Shown piece after piece: positions 50,996-61,958 of a DNA stretch of 64,000 nucleotides; position 1 is the first letter of the stretch; each line of letters begins with the position of its first letter. The notes under the pieces are model-generated. The model worked only from the letters and a program-made list of their open reading frames with translations. It was not told the DNA's origin and made no database searches. A program made the translations under genes and the position numbers. This stretch comes from Humitalea sp050632385 (lineage in GTDB: Bacteria > Pseudomonadota > Alphaproteobacteria > Acetobacterales > Acetobacteraceae), in the NCBI RefSeq assembly GCF_050632385.1, contig NZ_CP192599.1, forward strand, positions 558,001-622,000. Direction: 5' to 3'.

Positions 50996-51271
50996 TCAGA
51001 ACTGGAAGTAGATGCCCGGCGGCGGCGGCGGCCGGTAATAGGGCTGCGGCGCGTAATACACCGGCGGCGGCGCGTAGTAGCGTGGGGCCGGGTAATAGGC
51101 CCGCGGCGGCGGGCCACGATGGCGCCAGCCGGGCGGCGGCCCGCGATAGCCGCGGTCGTTGTAGCCATGGCGGCCGCGGTTGCGGTCGTTGTCGGCCAAT
51201 GCCTCCGGGGCGGCGGCGGCAGCAGCCCCGAACAGGGCGGCGGCAATCATCAGGGTGGGCATGATACGCAT
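50996..51271 (-). CDS. Secreted Pro/Tyr-rich small protein
   Basis: A 91-residue protein with a signal peptide (RIMPTLMIAAALFGAAAAAA) and a mature part rich in Pro, Tyr, Arg and Gly, for example YYAPPPVYYAPQPYYRPP near the C terminus. Such sequences are usually disordered surface or envelope proteins. I do not recognise a family. ATG 51271 is chosen because the signal peptide starts there. Confidence 0.65.
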   Translation of the reverse strand: MRIMPTLMIAAALFGAAAAAAPEALADNDRNRGRHGYNDRGYRGPPPGWRHRGPPPRAYYPAPRYYAPPPVYYAPQPYYRPPPPPGIYFQF

Positions 51272-51559
51272 CGGATCGGGCCTCCTTCTGGCCGGACGCC
51301 AGTGATGCACCCCCAACGCGGCGATCATTGGGCGGGTTGCGTCGGATTTTCGCCTTGATTGAATTCCGATCCCACCCCGATCGGCGTGCCCAGCCAGGGG
51401 ACCGCGATCCAGACCTGTGCCAGGCTGTGCCCAAGAGCGTGATGGCCGTAGGCGCGAATGCGCCGCAGGGCTGAATCACGCGACAAAACAACAAGCTAGA
51501 CCGTGATGCGTGAGCGAATGCGAACGCATCGCGGTCCAGCAAGGGAGAGCCGCCGTTCC

Positions 51560-52234
51560 ATGACCATCCATGTCCTGTCCACGCTTGGCGTTCTTGGCGT
51601 GCTGCGCGACCTTCTGCCGCTGGCCGAAGCGGCCGGGCTGAAGGCCGAGGTCCGCTTCGACCCCACCGCCAGGCTGCTGGCGGCGATCGACGCCGGCGCG
51701 CGGGGCGACGTCGCCATCCTGACCGATGCCGGGATCGCGGATCTCGCCCAGCGCGGCATCCTGGCCGCCGGCACGCGGCGGGACCTGGCGCGATCCTATG
51801 TCGGCATGGCCGTGCGGGCCGGGGCGCCCAAGCCCGCCATCGGCACGGTCGCCGAATTGCGCGCCACGCTGCTGGCCGCCCCCTCCATCGTCTATTCCGC
51901 CGCCGGGGCCAGCGGCATCTTCTTCGCCGGGCTGATCGAACGCCTGGGCATTGCCGAGGCGATCAACGCCAAGGCGACCGTGATCCCCCAGGGTTTCACG
52001 GCGGAACGGGTGGCGCGGGGGGAGGCCGTGCTGGCGATCCAGCAGGTCAGCGAACTGATGGCGATCGAGGGCGTCGATATCGTCGGCAAACTGCCGGCGG
52101 AGGCCAATACCTGTGCCGTCTTCACATCCGCGCTGTTCGAAGGCGCGGGGGAGGGGGCCGCCCCCTTCCACGACTGGCTGGCCGGGGCGCTGACCCCGGA
52201 CCGCCTGCGGGCGGCGGGGCTGGACCCGGCCTGA
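51560..52234 (+). CDS. Substrate-binding (ModA-like) domain protein without signal peptide
   Basis: A 224-residue protein with the fold pattern of a periplasmic binding protein of the molybdate-binding (ModA/PBP_like) type: IHVLSTLGVLGVLRDLLPLA at the start, GDVAILTDAGIADLAQRGIL, and AGASGIFFAGLIERLGIAEA. It has no recognisable signal peptide or lipobox, so it may act in the cytoplasm as a sensor or be exported atypically. No ABC transporter genes are adjacent. The ligand is unknown. An upstream GTG/ATG option at 51503 adds a basic leader and is less likely. Confidence 0.7.
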   Translation: MTIHVLSTLGVLGVLRDLLPLAEAAGLKAEVRFDPTARLLAAIDAGARGDVAILTDAGIADLAQRGILAAGTRRDLARSYVGMAVRAGAPKPAIGTVAELRATLLAAPSIVYSAAGASGIFFAGLIERLGIAEAINAKATVIPQGFTAERVARGEAVLAIQQVSELMAIEGVDIVGKLPAEANTCAVFTSALFEGAGEGAAPFHDWLAGALTPDRLRAAGLDPA

Positions 52235-52239
52235 CGCGG

Positions 52240-52707
52240 TCAGAGCATCTCGATCAGGATTTCCTGCCGGCCGAGGCTGAGCAGCGTGCCGCTCTGCGTG
52301 CCGGTCAGGTGCAGCACCACGCCGGAGGTATTGCGCAGCCATAGGTCGCTGGCCCCCGATTCCGCCAGTCCCGGCCGGCCGCTGCTTTGCGTGTAGAGCC
52401 CGGCGAAATCGGCCAGGGTCCGCAAATTATAGACCGACCCGCTGTCGTTGGTGCTGGAGGCGCCACCGCCGCCGGTCACGCCGCCGACCAGCTTGAACCG
52501 ATGTGCGCGGCCCTGGAAATTCAGGGTGCCGGCGCCTTCGGTGGCACCGACGGCGACGGTTTCGTCGAGTTGGATGGTGCCCACGGGCGACATGCCCGCG
52601 ATGCTGCCAGGCCCCGGCTTTTCAACGACGGCGCAGCCGGCCAGGGCGAAGGTGGACAGGGCAAGAAGGGACGCGCGCCTGCCCTGCGGGGCCGAACGGA
52701 TGGTCAT
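52240..52707 (-). CDS. Putative lipoprotein (DUF1134-like pattern)
   Basis: A 155-residue protein with a lipobox: LSTFALAGC near residue 24, so the mature protein should be lipid-anchored. The mature part contains GAGTLNFQGRAHRFKL, SGSVYNLRTLADFAGLYT and NTSGVVLHLTGTQSGTLLSL, a pattern that recalls envelope proteins of the DUF1134/EipA type; this assignment is tentative. ATG 52707 begins the signal peptide. It converges on the binding-protein gene at 51560 with a 5-base gap. Confidence 0.65.
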   Translation of the reverse strand: MTIRSAPQGRRASLLALSTFALAGCAVVEKPGPGSIAGMSPVGTIQLDETVAVGATEGAGTLNFQGRAHRFKLVGGVTGGGGASSTNDSGSVYNLRTLADFAGLYTQSSGRPGLAESGASDLWLRNTSGVVLHLTGTQSGTLLSLGRQEILIEML

Positions 52708-52777
52708 GTGGGGGGTGGTCTCCGGTGATACGGCGGACCATGGCGGCGCGTGACCGATTCGGGCAACCCGCCGGGGC

Positions 52778-53323
52778 CTACCTGTGCCTACGAAAACACG
52801 CCGCATCATGGTCATCGACCACGCCCACCGCCTGCAGCCAGGCGTAGACGATCACCGGTCCGACGAACTTGAACCCCCGCGCCTTCAGCGCCTTGGACAT
52901 CTCCTCCGACAGAGCCGTCTTGGTCGGCCGGGCGCTGCCCTTGCTCACGATCGGCGCACCACCCGCCATGCCCCAGACAAAGCCCGAAAAATCCTCGCCC
53001 GCCGCCTGCATCGCCAGGTAGGCGCGGGCATTGCCGATGGTCGCGACGATTTTGGCGCGGGACCGGATGATGCCGGGGTTCAGCATCAGCCGCTCCACAT
53101 CCGCATCGCCGAATTTCGCCACGGCTTCGGGGTCGAAACCGGCAAAGGCCTCGCGGAAGGCGTCGCGCTTGCGCAAGACGGTGATCCAGGCGAGCCCGGC
53201 CTGGAACCCGTCCAGCATCAGTTTTTCCCAAAGCGCCCGGCTGTCGCGTTCGGGAACACCCCATTCGGCGTCGTGGTAGGCGCTCATCAGCGGGTCGGAG
53301 TCGGCCCAGGTGCAGCGGTGCAT
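52778..53323 (-). CDS. tag: DNA-3-methyladenine glycosylase I
   Basis: A 181-residue base-excision repair enzyme that removes 3-methyladenine from DNA. The zinc ligands known from E. coli Tag are present: Cys4 and His17 (MHRCTWAD, YHDAEWG), and the C-terminal His172 and Cys176 (DDHDAACF). LWEKLMLDGFQAGLAWITVL, then NPGIIRSRAKI and VWGMAGGAP are also conserved. ATG 53323 gives the zinc ligand at position 4, which supports that start. Confidence 0.95.
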   Translation of the reverse strand: MHRCTWADSDPLMSAYHDAEWGVPERDSRALWEKLMLDGFQAGLAWITVLRKRDAFREAFAGFDPEAVAKFGDADVERLMLNPGIIRSRAKIVATIGNARAYLAMQAAGEDFSGFVWGMAGGAPIVSKGSARPTKTALSEEMSKALKARGFKFVGPVIVYAWLQAVGVVDDHDAACFRRHR

Positions 53324-53404
53324 GGTGGTTTCCGATTCTTGGGTGGGCATGGTGCCGGGCGCCGGCACGGGTGGTGGGGCGGCGTGGGTCCGTTCAACGC
53401 CGCC

Positions 53405-53929
53405 TCATGGGCGCTGCCGCCGCCAATCCGAAGGGGGGTCGAAAGCGCCGGCCCACAAGCCGGCGCGACGCGATCTCGCATCATTCTCGGCGGAGACGTA
53501 GTCGGACGAGTATCTCCGGAAGGCGATGGCCCATCCGTTCCGGACCATCATTTCGCCGACGTCCTGTCCGGCGCTGCGGCAAACCGCCAAATGCCGGCCA
53601 TAGGCATCGCGCGCATGCGTCGTGCACTGGGTGATCCGGCTGCCGAGCAGGCTGCGCAACTGCGTCGCCGCGTCTTCCCCGCAACGATAGGCGGCGCCGC
53701 TTCGCTGGCAGGTCTGCGACATTTCCGGCGCGTCGATGCCATGCAGGCGAAAGCGCTGCCGGTCGATTTCAATCGTGTCGCCATCGATGACCCGGGCGGC
53801 GCCGGCGATCACCGAGGATGGCCTCGCGCCCCGTGACGGCTGCGCGGGCGCCCAATATTCCATGGCAAGATAGCCGGCCGCGAGCAGGATCGGCAGCAGA
53901 AGCGTGAGACGGGCGCCCCGTCGCTGCAT
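53405..53929 (-). CDS. Thermonuclease (SNase-like) family protein
   Basis: A 174-residue protein with an N-terminal hydrophobic helix (LTLLLPILLAAGYLAMEYWA) that is a signal anchor or signal peptide, then a staphylococcal-nuclease-like domain: AARVIDGDTIEIDRQRFRL and RLHGIDAPEMSQ carry the calcium-binding Asp and catalytic Arg, and DAYGRHLAVCR a second Arg region. Two Cys pairs (QTCQ, RCGE) could form disulfides in the periplasm. It may degrade nucleic acids outside the cytoplasm. Confidence 0.88.
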   Translation of the reverse strand: MQRRGARLTLLLPILLAAGYLAMEYWAPAQPSRGARPSSVIAGAARVIDGDTIEIDRQRFRLHGIDAPEMSQTCQRSGAAYRCGEDAATQLRSLLGSRITQCTTHARDAYGRHLAVCRSAGQDVGEMMVRNGWAIAFRRYSSDYVSAENDARSRRAGLWAGAFDPPSDWRRQRP

Positions 53930-54062
53930 ACGATGTCCTTCACAATACGATCCGTGTTCTGCTTTTGTGCCTGCGTCACCAGGGCGTCAAGTCGCGGCCG
54001 GGTTGGGGCTTGGGGAAAAGAAAAAATACCTATTTCGGCGATGTTGCGCTACACGCTGTCCT

Positions 54063-54638
54063 GTGCCCTTCCCCCACACCCCCAAAACCCGCCCCTGGGC
54101 CCCCCTCTCCGACCTGGAGTGGCACGCCCTCTACCCCTTCCTCCACACCCGCTCCCCGGCAGGCCGCCAGGTCGGCGACCTCCGAAGCCGCATCGACGCC
54201 ATCTTCCACGTCGCCTGCACCGCATCGCCCTGGCGCGACGTTCCCGAAAAATACGGCAAGCCCGACACCATCGCCCGCTATTTCCGCCGCCTGACCCATG
54301 GCGGGCTGTGGCAGGCGCTGCTGGAACATCTGGCCGTGCTGGAACCAGGCCACCCCCTGCGGGCGATCGAATCTTTCATCTTCCGCGCCTGCCGCCGCGC
54401 CCATCGCATCCTCGGCCTGCAATTCCTCGTCCTGATCCGCCGCCTCGGCCTGCGCTCGGCCCTCAACGGCCCGCCCTGGCTGCTGCCCGACCCCGATTTG
54501 TCCGAAAGGGTGATTCGCCACTGCTGGCCTGCGATTGAGCGCCGCGACATCACCGTCATCCGGCTCCTCCGGCGCGTGCTCCGCACCCTCGCGGGCCGCC
54601 GCAGCATCCCGCGCAGCGTACGCCTGGCCTGGCCGTGA
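54063..54638 (+). CDS. Solitary IS5/DUF4096-like transposase-derived protein
   Basis: A 191-residue protein whose first half matches the N-terminal domain of IS5-type transposases (DUF4096): LSDLEWHALYPFLHTRSPAG, then DAIFHVACTASPWRDVPEKY with TIARYFRRLTHGGLWQALLE. The second half lacks any DDE catalytic domain and reads RACRRAHRILGLQFLVLIRR with a Pro/Arg-rich end. No terminal repeats are visible nearby. The GTG at 54063 is the best start before the conserved part. Its stop is four bases after a possible GTG start for purL, so the two may be linked. It may be a remnant or a domesticated DNA-binding protein. Confidence 0.55.
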   Translation: MPFPHTPKTRPWAPLSDLEWHALYPFLHTRSPAGRQVGDLRSRIDAIFHVACTASPWRDVPEKYGKPDTIARYFRRLTHGGLWQALLEHLAVLEPGHPLRAIESFIFRACRRAHRILGLQFLVLIRRLGLRSALNGPPWLLPDPDLSERVIRHCWPAIERRDITVIRLLRRVLRTLAGRRSIPRSVRLAWP

Positions 54639-54679
54639 CACCCCTGGACAACAGCCCAATCCCTGCCGACAAGGCAGCC

Positions 54680-56877
<2,198 letters not shown>

Positions 56878-56878
<1 letters not shown>

Positions 56879-57108
56879 TGGCGATGCAGGCTGATGCGAT
56901 CGAGGCCCTGATCCGGGCAGCCTTGCCCGACGCCATGGTCACGATCACCGACCTGGCCGGCGACGGCGACCACTACGCCGCCACCGTCGTGTCGGAAGCC
57001 TTTCGCGGCATCCCCCGCGTCCGCCAACATCAGATCGTCTATGCCGCATTGCAGGGGCGGATGGGCGGCGAGTTGCATGCCCTCGCGCTCACCACCGCTG
57101 CTCCGTGA
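56878..57108 (+). CDS. BolA-family protein
   Basis: A 76-residue BolA-like protein. The helix AIEALIRAALPDAMVTITDL and the core GDGDHYAATVVSEAFRGIPR with RVRQHQIVYAALQGRMGGEL match the family, including a conserved His in RQHQ. BolA proteins bind monothiol glutaredoxins through a shared 2Fe-2S cluster; the glutaredoxin gene follows directly. The start overlaps the purL stop by one base, and the purL-bolA-grxD order is common in alphaproteobacteria. Confidence 0.9.
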
Positions 57109-57119
57109 AAGGAACCATC

Positions 57120-57455
57120 ATGTCCGACGCCGTCCACGCCGCCATTCAGAACGAGATCGACCAGAACCCCGTGGTGCTCTTCATGAAGGGCACGCCGGTC
57201 TTCCCGCAATGCGGCTTTTCCGCCCGCGTGACGCAGATCCTTTCCCACATGGGCGTGCCCTTCAAGGGCGTGAACGTGCTGGAGGATCCCGAGATCCGTG
57301 ACGGCATCAAGACCTTCAGCAACTGGCCGACGATCCCCCAGCTCTATGTGAAGGGCGAGTTCGTCGGCGGCTGCGACATCGTGAGCGAGATGTTCCAGGC
57401 CGGCGAACTCTCCGCCCTCCTCGCCGAGAAGGGCGTGCCCCACACGGTCGAGTAA
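57120..57455 (+). CDS. grxD: Monothiol glutaredoxin, Grx4 family
   Basis: A 111-residue glutaredoxin with the monothiol motif CGFS in FPQCGFSARVTQIL. VVLFMKGTPVFPQ, TFSNWPTIPQLYVKGEFVGG and GCDIVSEMFQAGEL complete the family pattern. It binds a 2Fe-2S cluster with glutathione and transfers it to other proteins, with BolA as partner. A GGA ribosome site lies just before ATG 57120; an in-frame start at 57105 is less likely. Confidence 0.95.
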   Translation: MSDAVHAAIQNEIDQNPVVLFMKGTPVFPQCGFSARVTQILSHMGVPFKGVNVLEDPEIRDGIKTFSNWPTIPQLYVKGEFVGGCDIVSEMFQAGELSALLAEKGVPHTVE

Positions 57456-57460
57456 CCGCC

Positions 57461-58246
57461 TCAGATCACCCAGCCGCCGTCCACGGCCAGGTCCTGGCCC
57501 GTGGTCTGGCGCGACAGGTCGGTCGACAGGAACAGCACCGCGTTGGCCACGTCCTGGTCGGTGCTGATCCGCTTCAGGGCGTATTCCGCCGCGTGTTTTT
57601 GGCGCGCGGCCTCGGCGCTGATGCCGTCCTTGGCCGCCATGGTGGCGCGGACTTTCTCGAAGCGCTCGCCCTCGACCATGCCCGGGCAGACGCAGTTCAC
57701 GTTGATGTCGTGCGGCCCCAGTTCCAGCGCCGCCGACTTGGTGATGCCGCGCAGCCCCCACTTGCTGGCGGAATAGGCTGCCCGCCCCGCGCGCCCGCGC
57801 AAGCCGAACGTGCCGCCGACATTGACGATCTTGCCCGACCCCTGGGCGATCATCCCGGGGGCAAAGGCCCGCATCGTCAGGAAGCACCCCGTCACGTTCA
57901 GGCGCAGGATTTCGTCGAACTCCGCCGGCGTCGTCTCCCAGAACGACTTGCCGAGCGGCCCGCGCCCGCCGGCGATATTCACCAGCACGTCGCAGCGGCC
58001 GAAGGCGGCCAGCACCGCCGCCGCCATCGCATCGACCGACGGCGCATCGAGCAGGTCGACCGGGAAGATCTCCGCCCGCCGCCCCCTGGCCCGCGCTTCC
58101 GCCGCGACCGGTTCGATCGCCGCGGTGTCGCGGCCGACCAACGCCAGGTCAGCGCCCTGGTCGGCCAGCAGCAGGGTGCAGGCAGCCCCCATGCCCTTGG
58201 CCGGGCCGGTGACGACGACGACCTTGTCCTTGAGCAAGCCGTTCAT
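57461..58246 (-). CDS. SDR-family oxidoreductase
   Basis: A 261-residue short-chain dehydrogenase. The nucleotide site is VVVTGPAKGMGAACTLLLAD, NIAGG follows strand 4, and the catalytic triad is in NVGGTFGLRGRAGRAAYSAS with the nearby KWGL (YxxxK); the Ser position is a Thr or Gly here (GGTFG). The end, LSRQTTGQDLAVDGGWVI, is typical. It is the last gene of a minus-strand operon, overlapping the amidohydrolase stop by one base. The substrate is unknown. Confidence 0.9.
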   Translation of the reverse strand: MNGLLKDKVVVVTGPAKGMGAACTLLLADQGADLALVGRDTAAIEPVAAEARARGRRAEIFPVDLLDAPSVDAMAAAVLAAFGRCDVLVNIAGGRGPLGKSFWETTPAEFDEILRLNVTGCFLTMRAFAPGMIAQGSGKIVNVGGTFGLRGRAGRAAYSASKWGLRGITKSAALELGPHDINVNCVCPGMVEGERFEKVRATMAAKDGISAEAARQKHAAEYALKRISTDQDVANAVLFLSTDLSRQTTGQDLAVDGGWVI

Positions 58247-59733
58247 CAATGCACCGGCAACAAGCGGGTGGCGCCGGTGAACTTCTTCGCAAGCCCTCGG
58301 CAATGGCAGGCGACATGCGGCGACACCGCCTCGCAGAAGGCGCGGGTCGCGGCATTGGCGGACCACAGCCGGTCCACCGCCGCCTGGGCGTCGCTGGCCA
58401 GCTTGACCTCGTCCACGCCCAGCACCTTGCCGCCGCGCAGCTTCCAGTCGCCGCCGATCATCACGTCCCGCACCGCGGCGCCGTCCTCGGTCCAGACGAT
58501 CTGGTTGGCGGCGTCGTTGAAGGGCATCCAGTTGATGTGGTTCAGGTCCAGCAAGACGATGTCGGCCGAGGCGCCGACCTCGATCTTGCCCGACCCGCCG
58601 AGCCCCATCAGCCGCGACGAACCGGCGGTGGCCAGCAAGACCGTCTCGGCGGTGCCGAGCCAGTCGTCCTCGCTCTCGCTCTCGATGATGCGGGAGGCGA
58701 AGGCCGCCAGCCGCATGGATTCGAACATGTTCTGGTTGTCGCTGGACCCGCTGCCATCAGTGCCCAGCCCCACGGTCACTCCGGCCCGCAACGCGCGACG
58801 GATCGGCGCGATGCCCGAGGCGAGGCGCATGTTCGACCCCGGGTTGTGCGCGAGGCTCCCCCCTCGTTCGGCCAGCAGCGCCAGGTCGGCATCGGTCAGC
58901 CAGACGCCATGCGCCACGCTGAACCACGGCCCGACGCAGCCCATGTCGTCCATATGGGCGAGCAAGGTCTTGCCGTAGCGCTCGACCGCGCCGCCGGCCT
59001 GGAAGCGGGCCTCGGCGACATGGGTCTGCATCGGCAGGCCATGGTCGCGCGCCAGCGCCCGGCAGCCCTTCAGGAAGGCGTCGGTGCCGAACAGCGGAAT
59101 GGTCGGCGCGATGCCCAGCCGAATATTGGCGTGGTCGTGCGACCAGGTCTGCGCGACGGCGCCGATGGTTGCGAGCGTCGCCTCGCCGGGGTTGGCGCGC
59201 ATCGCCTCGGCGCGTTCGCGCAGGGGTTCCGGCAGCGCTTCCACCAGGCCGGGGGTGGCCTGGAAGAAGGTCAGGTCGGCGACCATCGGCGCCAGGATCG
59301 CGCGCAAGCCCACGGCGATATAGGCCTCGGCCATCGCATCCAGGCCTTCCTGCGTCGGGCCGGGGAATTCGGCCGGCAGGTCATAGGCCGCGGTGCAGCC
59401 CTTCTTCAGCATCTCGACCGCGGTCAGCGTGGTGGAGAGGCGCTTGTCGTCCAGATTGCGCCCGGCATTGGTCCAGGGCGCCTGGGCCAGCAGCAGGGCC
59501 AGGTCCCACTTGTCGCCCGCCCCCTTGGCCAGGCCGCCGTGGCCATGGGTATGGGTATTCACCAGGCCCGGGATGACCAGCCGTGCGCTGGCGTCGAAGA
59601 CCTCCGCATCGGCGACCGGGGTGCCGGCCGGCAGGATCGCGGCGATGCGGGTGTTCTCGATCACCACATCGGCGCGCGGCGCCGACAGCGCATCGGCGGC
59701 GAGCACACGCCCGCCGCGCAGGACGCGCCGCAT
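58246..59733 (-). CDS. TRZ/ATZ-type amidohydrolase
   Basis: A 495-residue metal-dependent hydrolase of the amidohydrolase superfamily, in the branch with guanine/cytosine deaminases and s-triazine hydrolases. Metal ligands are in NTHTHGHGG (two His), QTHVAEARF (His), FSVAHGVWLTD (His) and LGTDGSGSSDNQ (Asp). It should hydrolyse or deaminate a ring nitrogen or amide compound in the cytoplasm. It overlaps the binding-protein gene upstream and the SDR downstream by one base each, so the three are one transcript. The natural substrate is not readable from the sequence. Confidence 0.88.
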   Translation of the reverse strand: MRRVLRGGRVLAADALSAPRADVVIENTRIAAILPAGTPVADAEVFDASARLVIPGLVNTHTHGHGGLAKGAGDKWDLALLLAQAPWTNAGRNLDDKRLSTTLTAVEMLKKGCTAAYDLPAEFPGPTQEGLDAMAEAYIAVGLRAILAPMVADLTFFQATPGLVEALPEPLRERAEAMRANPGEATLATIGAVAQTWSHDHANIRLGIAPTIPLFGTDAFLKGCRALARDHGLPMQTHVAEARFQAGGAVERYGKTLLAHMDDMGCVGPWFSVAHGVWLTDADLALLAERGGSLAHNPGSNMRLASGIAPIRRALRAGVTVGLGTDGSGSSDNQNMFESMRLAAFASRIIESESEDDWLGTAETVLLATAGSSRLMGLGGSGKIEVGASADIVLLDLNHINWMPFNDAANQIVWTEDGAAVRDVMIGGDWKLRGGKVLGVDEVKLASDAQAAVDRLWSANAATRAFCEAVSPHVACHCRGLAKKFTGATRLLPVH

Positions 59734-60758
59734 CAGACGGCCCGTTCCGCGGCCGGCGGCAGGTAGTCGGCGCTGAACATGCTGGCGGCGGTCGGCGGGG
59801 TGGCGATGCCGTAGGCCTCGGCATTCACCGTCACGAGCTGCTGCGCGCGGTCCATGTTCAGCACGCCAAAGCCGCCGGCACGAACGTTCGGGGTCAGGAT
59901 CGAACGGTCGCGGGTCATGGCCCAGCGGCGGGCTTCCAGCGCCTCGTCAAACAAGGGCTCGCGGCGCTTCAGCGCGGCCATGCCCGCGGCGGGATCGGCG
60001 ATCAGCGCGCGCAGGCCGAGGATCGAGGAGCGCACGAATTTTTTCGCCGTGTCCTGGTTCCGCTCCAGCCAGTCGGCGCGCACGACGATGGCGCTGCCGT
60101 AGAGGTCCAGCCCGTTCTCGGCATAGGGCCAGGCCAGGATGTCGCTTTCCGGCAGGCCGATGCCGACCAGGTTGAAGTAGACGGTGAAGAGGAAGCCGGT
60201 CACCGCATCGACCTGGTTCTGCATCAGCATGGTGTCGCGCAGATTGGCGGCCATGCTGGTCCAGCGGATGCCGCTGGTGTCGATGCGCGCGGCGCGGGCG
60301 AAGGCGGGGAAGAGCAGGCGGGAGCCTTCGCCCTCCGGCGCGCCGAGCCGCTTGCCGGCGACGCCCTGCGGCGTGGTGATGCCGGAACGCTTCGTGGTGA
60401 CAACAGCCGCAGCCGTGCGATCGAACACCTGGTAGATGCTGACCAGGCGTTTGTCGGGGTTTTCGGCGTTAAACTTCACGGCGCCGCTGATGTCGGAAAA
60501 GCCGATGTCGTAGGCACCGGAGGCGACCTTGACCAAAGTATCGCCCGAACCGAAGCCGCGATCCATCCGCACCGACAGCCCGTTCTCACGGTAGATGCCG
60601 CGATCCTCGGCCAGGGCCCACATGCCGTGGTTGCCCTGCAAGGCCCAATCCAGCGCGAAGCGGACCTGCGCCTGGGCATAGGCGTTGTGCAGGGCAGGGG
60701 TGGCCAGGACCGGCGACAGGGCGGCGGCGGTCAGCAAGGTACGGCGGTTCGTGGTCAT
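59733..60758 (-). CDS. NMT1/THI5-like ABC solute-binding protein
   Basis: A 341-residue periplasmic binding protein of the NMT1/THI5 (SsuA-like) family. A signal peptide (RRTLLTAAALSPVLATPALH region) ends near AYAQ. The mature part begins VRFALDWALQGNHGMWALAE and has ASGAYDIGFSDISGAVKFNA; relatives bind pyrimidine precursors, aliphatic sulfonates, or nitrate-like solutes. It starts the operon with the amidohydrolase and SDR, so it probably delivers their substrate, but permease and ATPase genes are missing here. Confidence 0.88.
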   Translation of the reverse strand: MTTNRRTLLTAAALSPVLATPALHNAYAQAQVRFALDWALQGNHGMWALAEDRGIYRENGLSVRMDRGFGSGDTLVKVASGAYDIGFSDISGAVKFNAENPDKRLVSIYQVFDRTAAAVVTTKRSGITTPQGVAGKRLGAPEGEGSRLLFPAFARAARIDTSGIRWTSMAANLRDTMLMQNQVDAVTGFLFTVYFNLVGIGLPESDILAWPYAENGLDLYGSAIVVRADWLERNQDTAKKFVRSSILGLRALIADPAAGMAALKRREPLFDEALEARRWAMTRDRSILTPNVRAGGFGVLNMDRAQQLVTVNAEAYGIATPPTAASMFSADYLPPAAERAV

Positions 60759-60907
60759 GGCGGGCGTCTCCGTCAGGTTGGGGTGAGGATTGCTCAGCAA
60801 GCGGCGCGCCGCCAGGGGGTGTGGGCCTGCGGAGAGTTGAACACCCCCCTGGTTGACCGCGACGCTGCCGCCCGCCACCTCAGTCTTACCATGACTGAAA
60901 CGCGCAG

Positions 60908-61936
60908 ATGACGAGTTGGACGAAATGGCTTTGGGCGCCGCTGCACGCGTTCGGCGTGGCGACCCAGGCTAAATCCTTCCGCGACAATGTGGTCATCGGC
61001 AGCCCCTGGCTGAATCGGCACGGGCTGCATGTGTGGCGGCGGCGTGCGGCGGCGCGGATGGGGCAGCGGCGGCGGGCGGCCCTGGCGGGCCTGGTGTCGG
61101 CCGAGGATGCGGCCGCTTTCGCCCGCGATGGCTACCTCATCAAGCCCGATTTCCTGGCGCCCGAGGTTTTCGCGGCCCTGCAGGCGGAGGTGTCGGCGCT
61201 GGAAGTGCCCGCGCGCGAATTTGTCGATGGCTATACCTTCACCCGGCTGATCCCGTTGGATTCCGTCAGCCTGCCGGCGATGCAGGCGACGCGCGCGGTG
61301 GTGGCATCGGCCGCTTATCAGAATCTTCATGCGTATGTCGGATCGTTCCGGCGTTTCCCGCGTCTGTCGATCCAGACCATCTTCAGCCGCTTCCGCGAGG
61401 ATGTGCCGGATGTGCAGAGCCACTACCACTCCGACACCTTCCACCCGACCGTCAAATCCTGGCTCTACCTGACCGAGGTCGATGCCGCCGCCGCCGCCTT
61501 CACCTACGTCCCGGGGTCGCATGTGGCGAACCGGCGGCGCATGGCCTGGGAACGGCGCGTTTCGCTGACCGCGCGAGAGGGATCCGACCGGCTGACCGCC
61601 GAAGGCTCGATGCGGATTTCAGAGGCCGAGTTGCACCGCCTGGGCTATCCCGCGCCGCGCAAACTGGCGGTGGCACCGAATACGTTGGTGATAGCCGACA
61701 CCAGCGGCTTCCACCGCCGCGGCATCAGCCAGAGCCAGGCCTGCCGGATTTCCATCTGGGCCTATAGCCGCAGCAACCCCTTCCTGCCCTTCGTGGGGTC
61801 GGTTTTGCCGGACGTGCCCGCGTTGCGAGGGCGGCTGTCGCGCGCGGTCTGGGCAGTGCTTGAAGCCGCGCGGCGTGGCAAACCCGCACGCGGCTGGCAT
61901 TGGGCCGGGGTACGGCGGGCGGATACGCCGCCGTAG
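60908..61936 (+). CDS. Phytanoyl-CoA dioxygenase (PhyH) family protein
   Basis: A 342-residue Fe(II)/2-oxoglutarate oxygenase-like protein. The iron-binding HxD motif is in SHYHSDTFHPTVKSWLYLTE, the distal His in IADTSGFHRRGISQS, and the 2-oxoglutarate-binding Arg probably in QACRISIWAY. Residues 1-70 form an Arg-rich N-terminal extension. The substrate is unknown; relatives hydroxylate lipids or small metabolites. It is divergent from the SBP operon and is followed by panC after 22 bases. Confidence 0.82.
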   Translation: MTSWTKWLWAPLHAFGVATQAKSFRDNVVIGSPWLNRHGLHVWRRRAAARMGQRRRAALAGLVSAEDAAAFARDGYLIKPDFLAPEVFAALQAEVSALEVPAREFVDGYTFTRLIPLDSVSLPAMQATRAVVASAAYQNLHAYVGSFRRFPRLSIQTIFSRFREDVPDVQSHYHSDTFHPTVKSWLYLTEVDAAAAAFTYVPGSHVANRRRMAWERRVSLTAREGSDRLTAEGSMRISEAELHRLGYPAPRKLAVAPNTLVIADTSGFHRRGISQSQACRISIWAYSRSNPFLPFVGSVLPDVPALRGRLSRAVWAVLEAARRGKPARGWHWAGVRRADTPP

Positions 61937-61958
61937 TTGGTTGGGGGGAAGCAACAAG

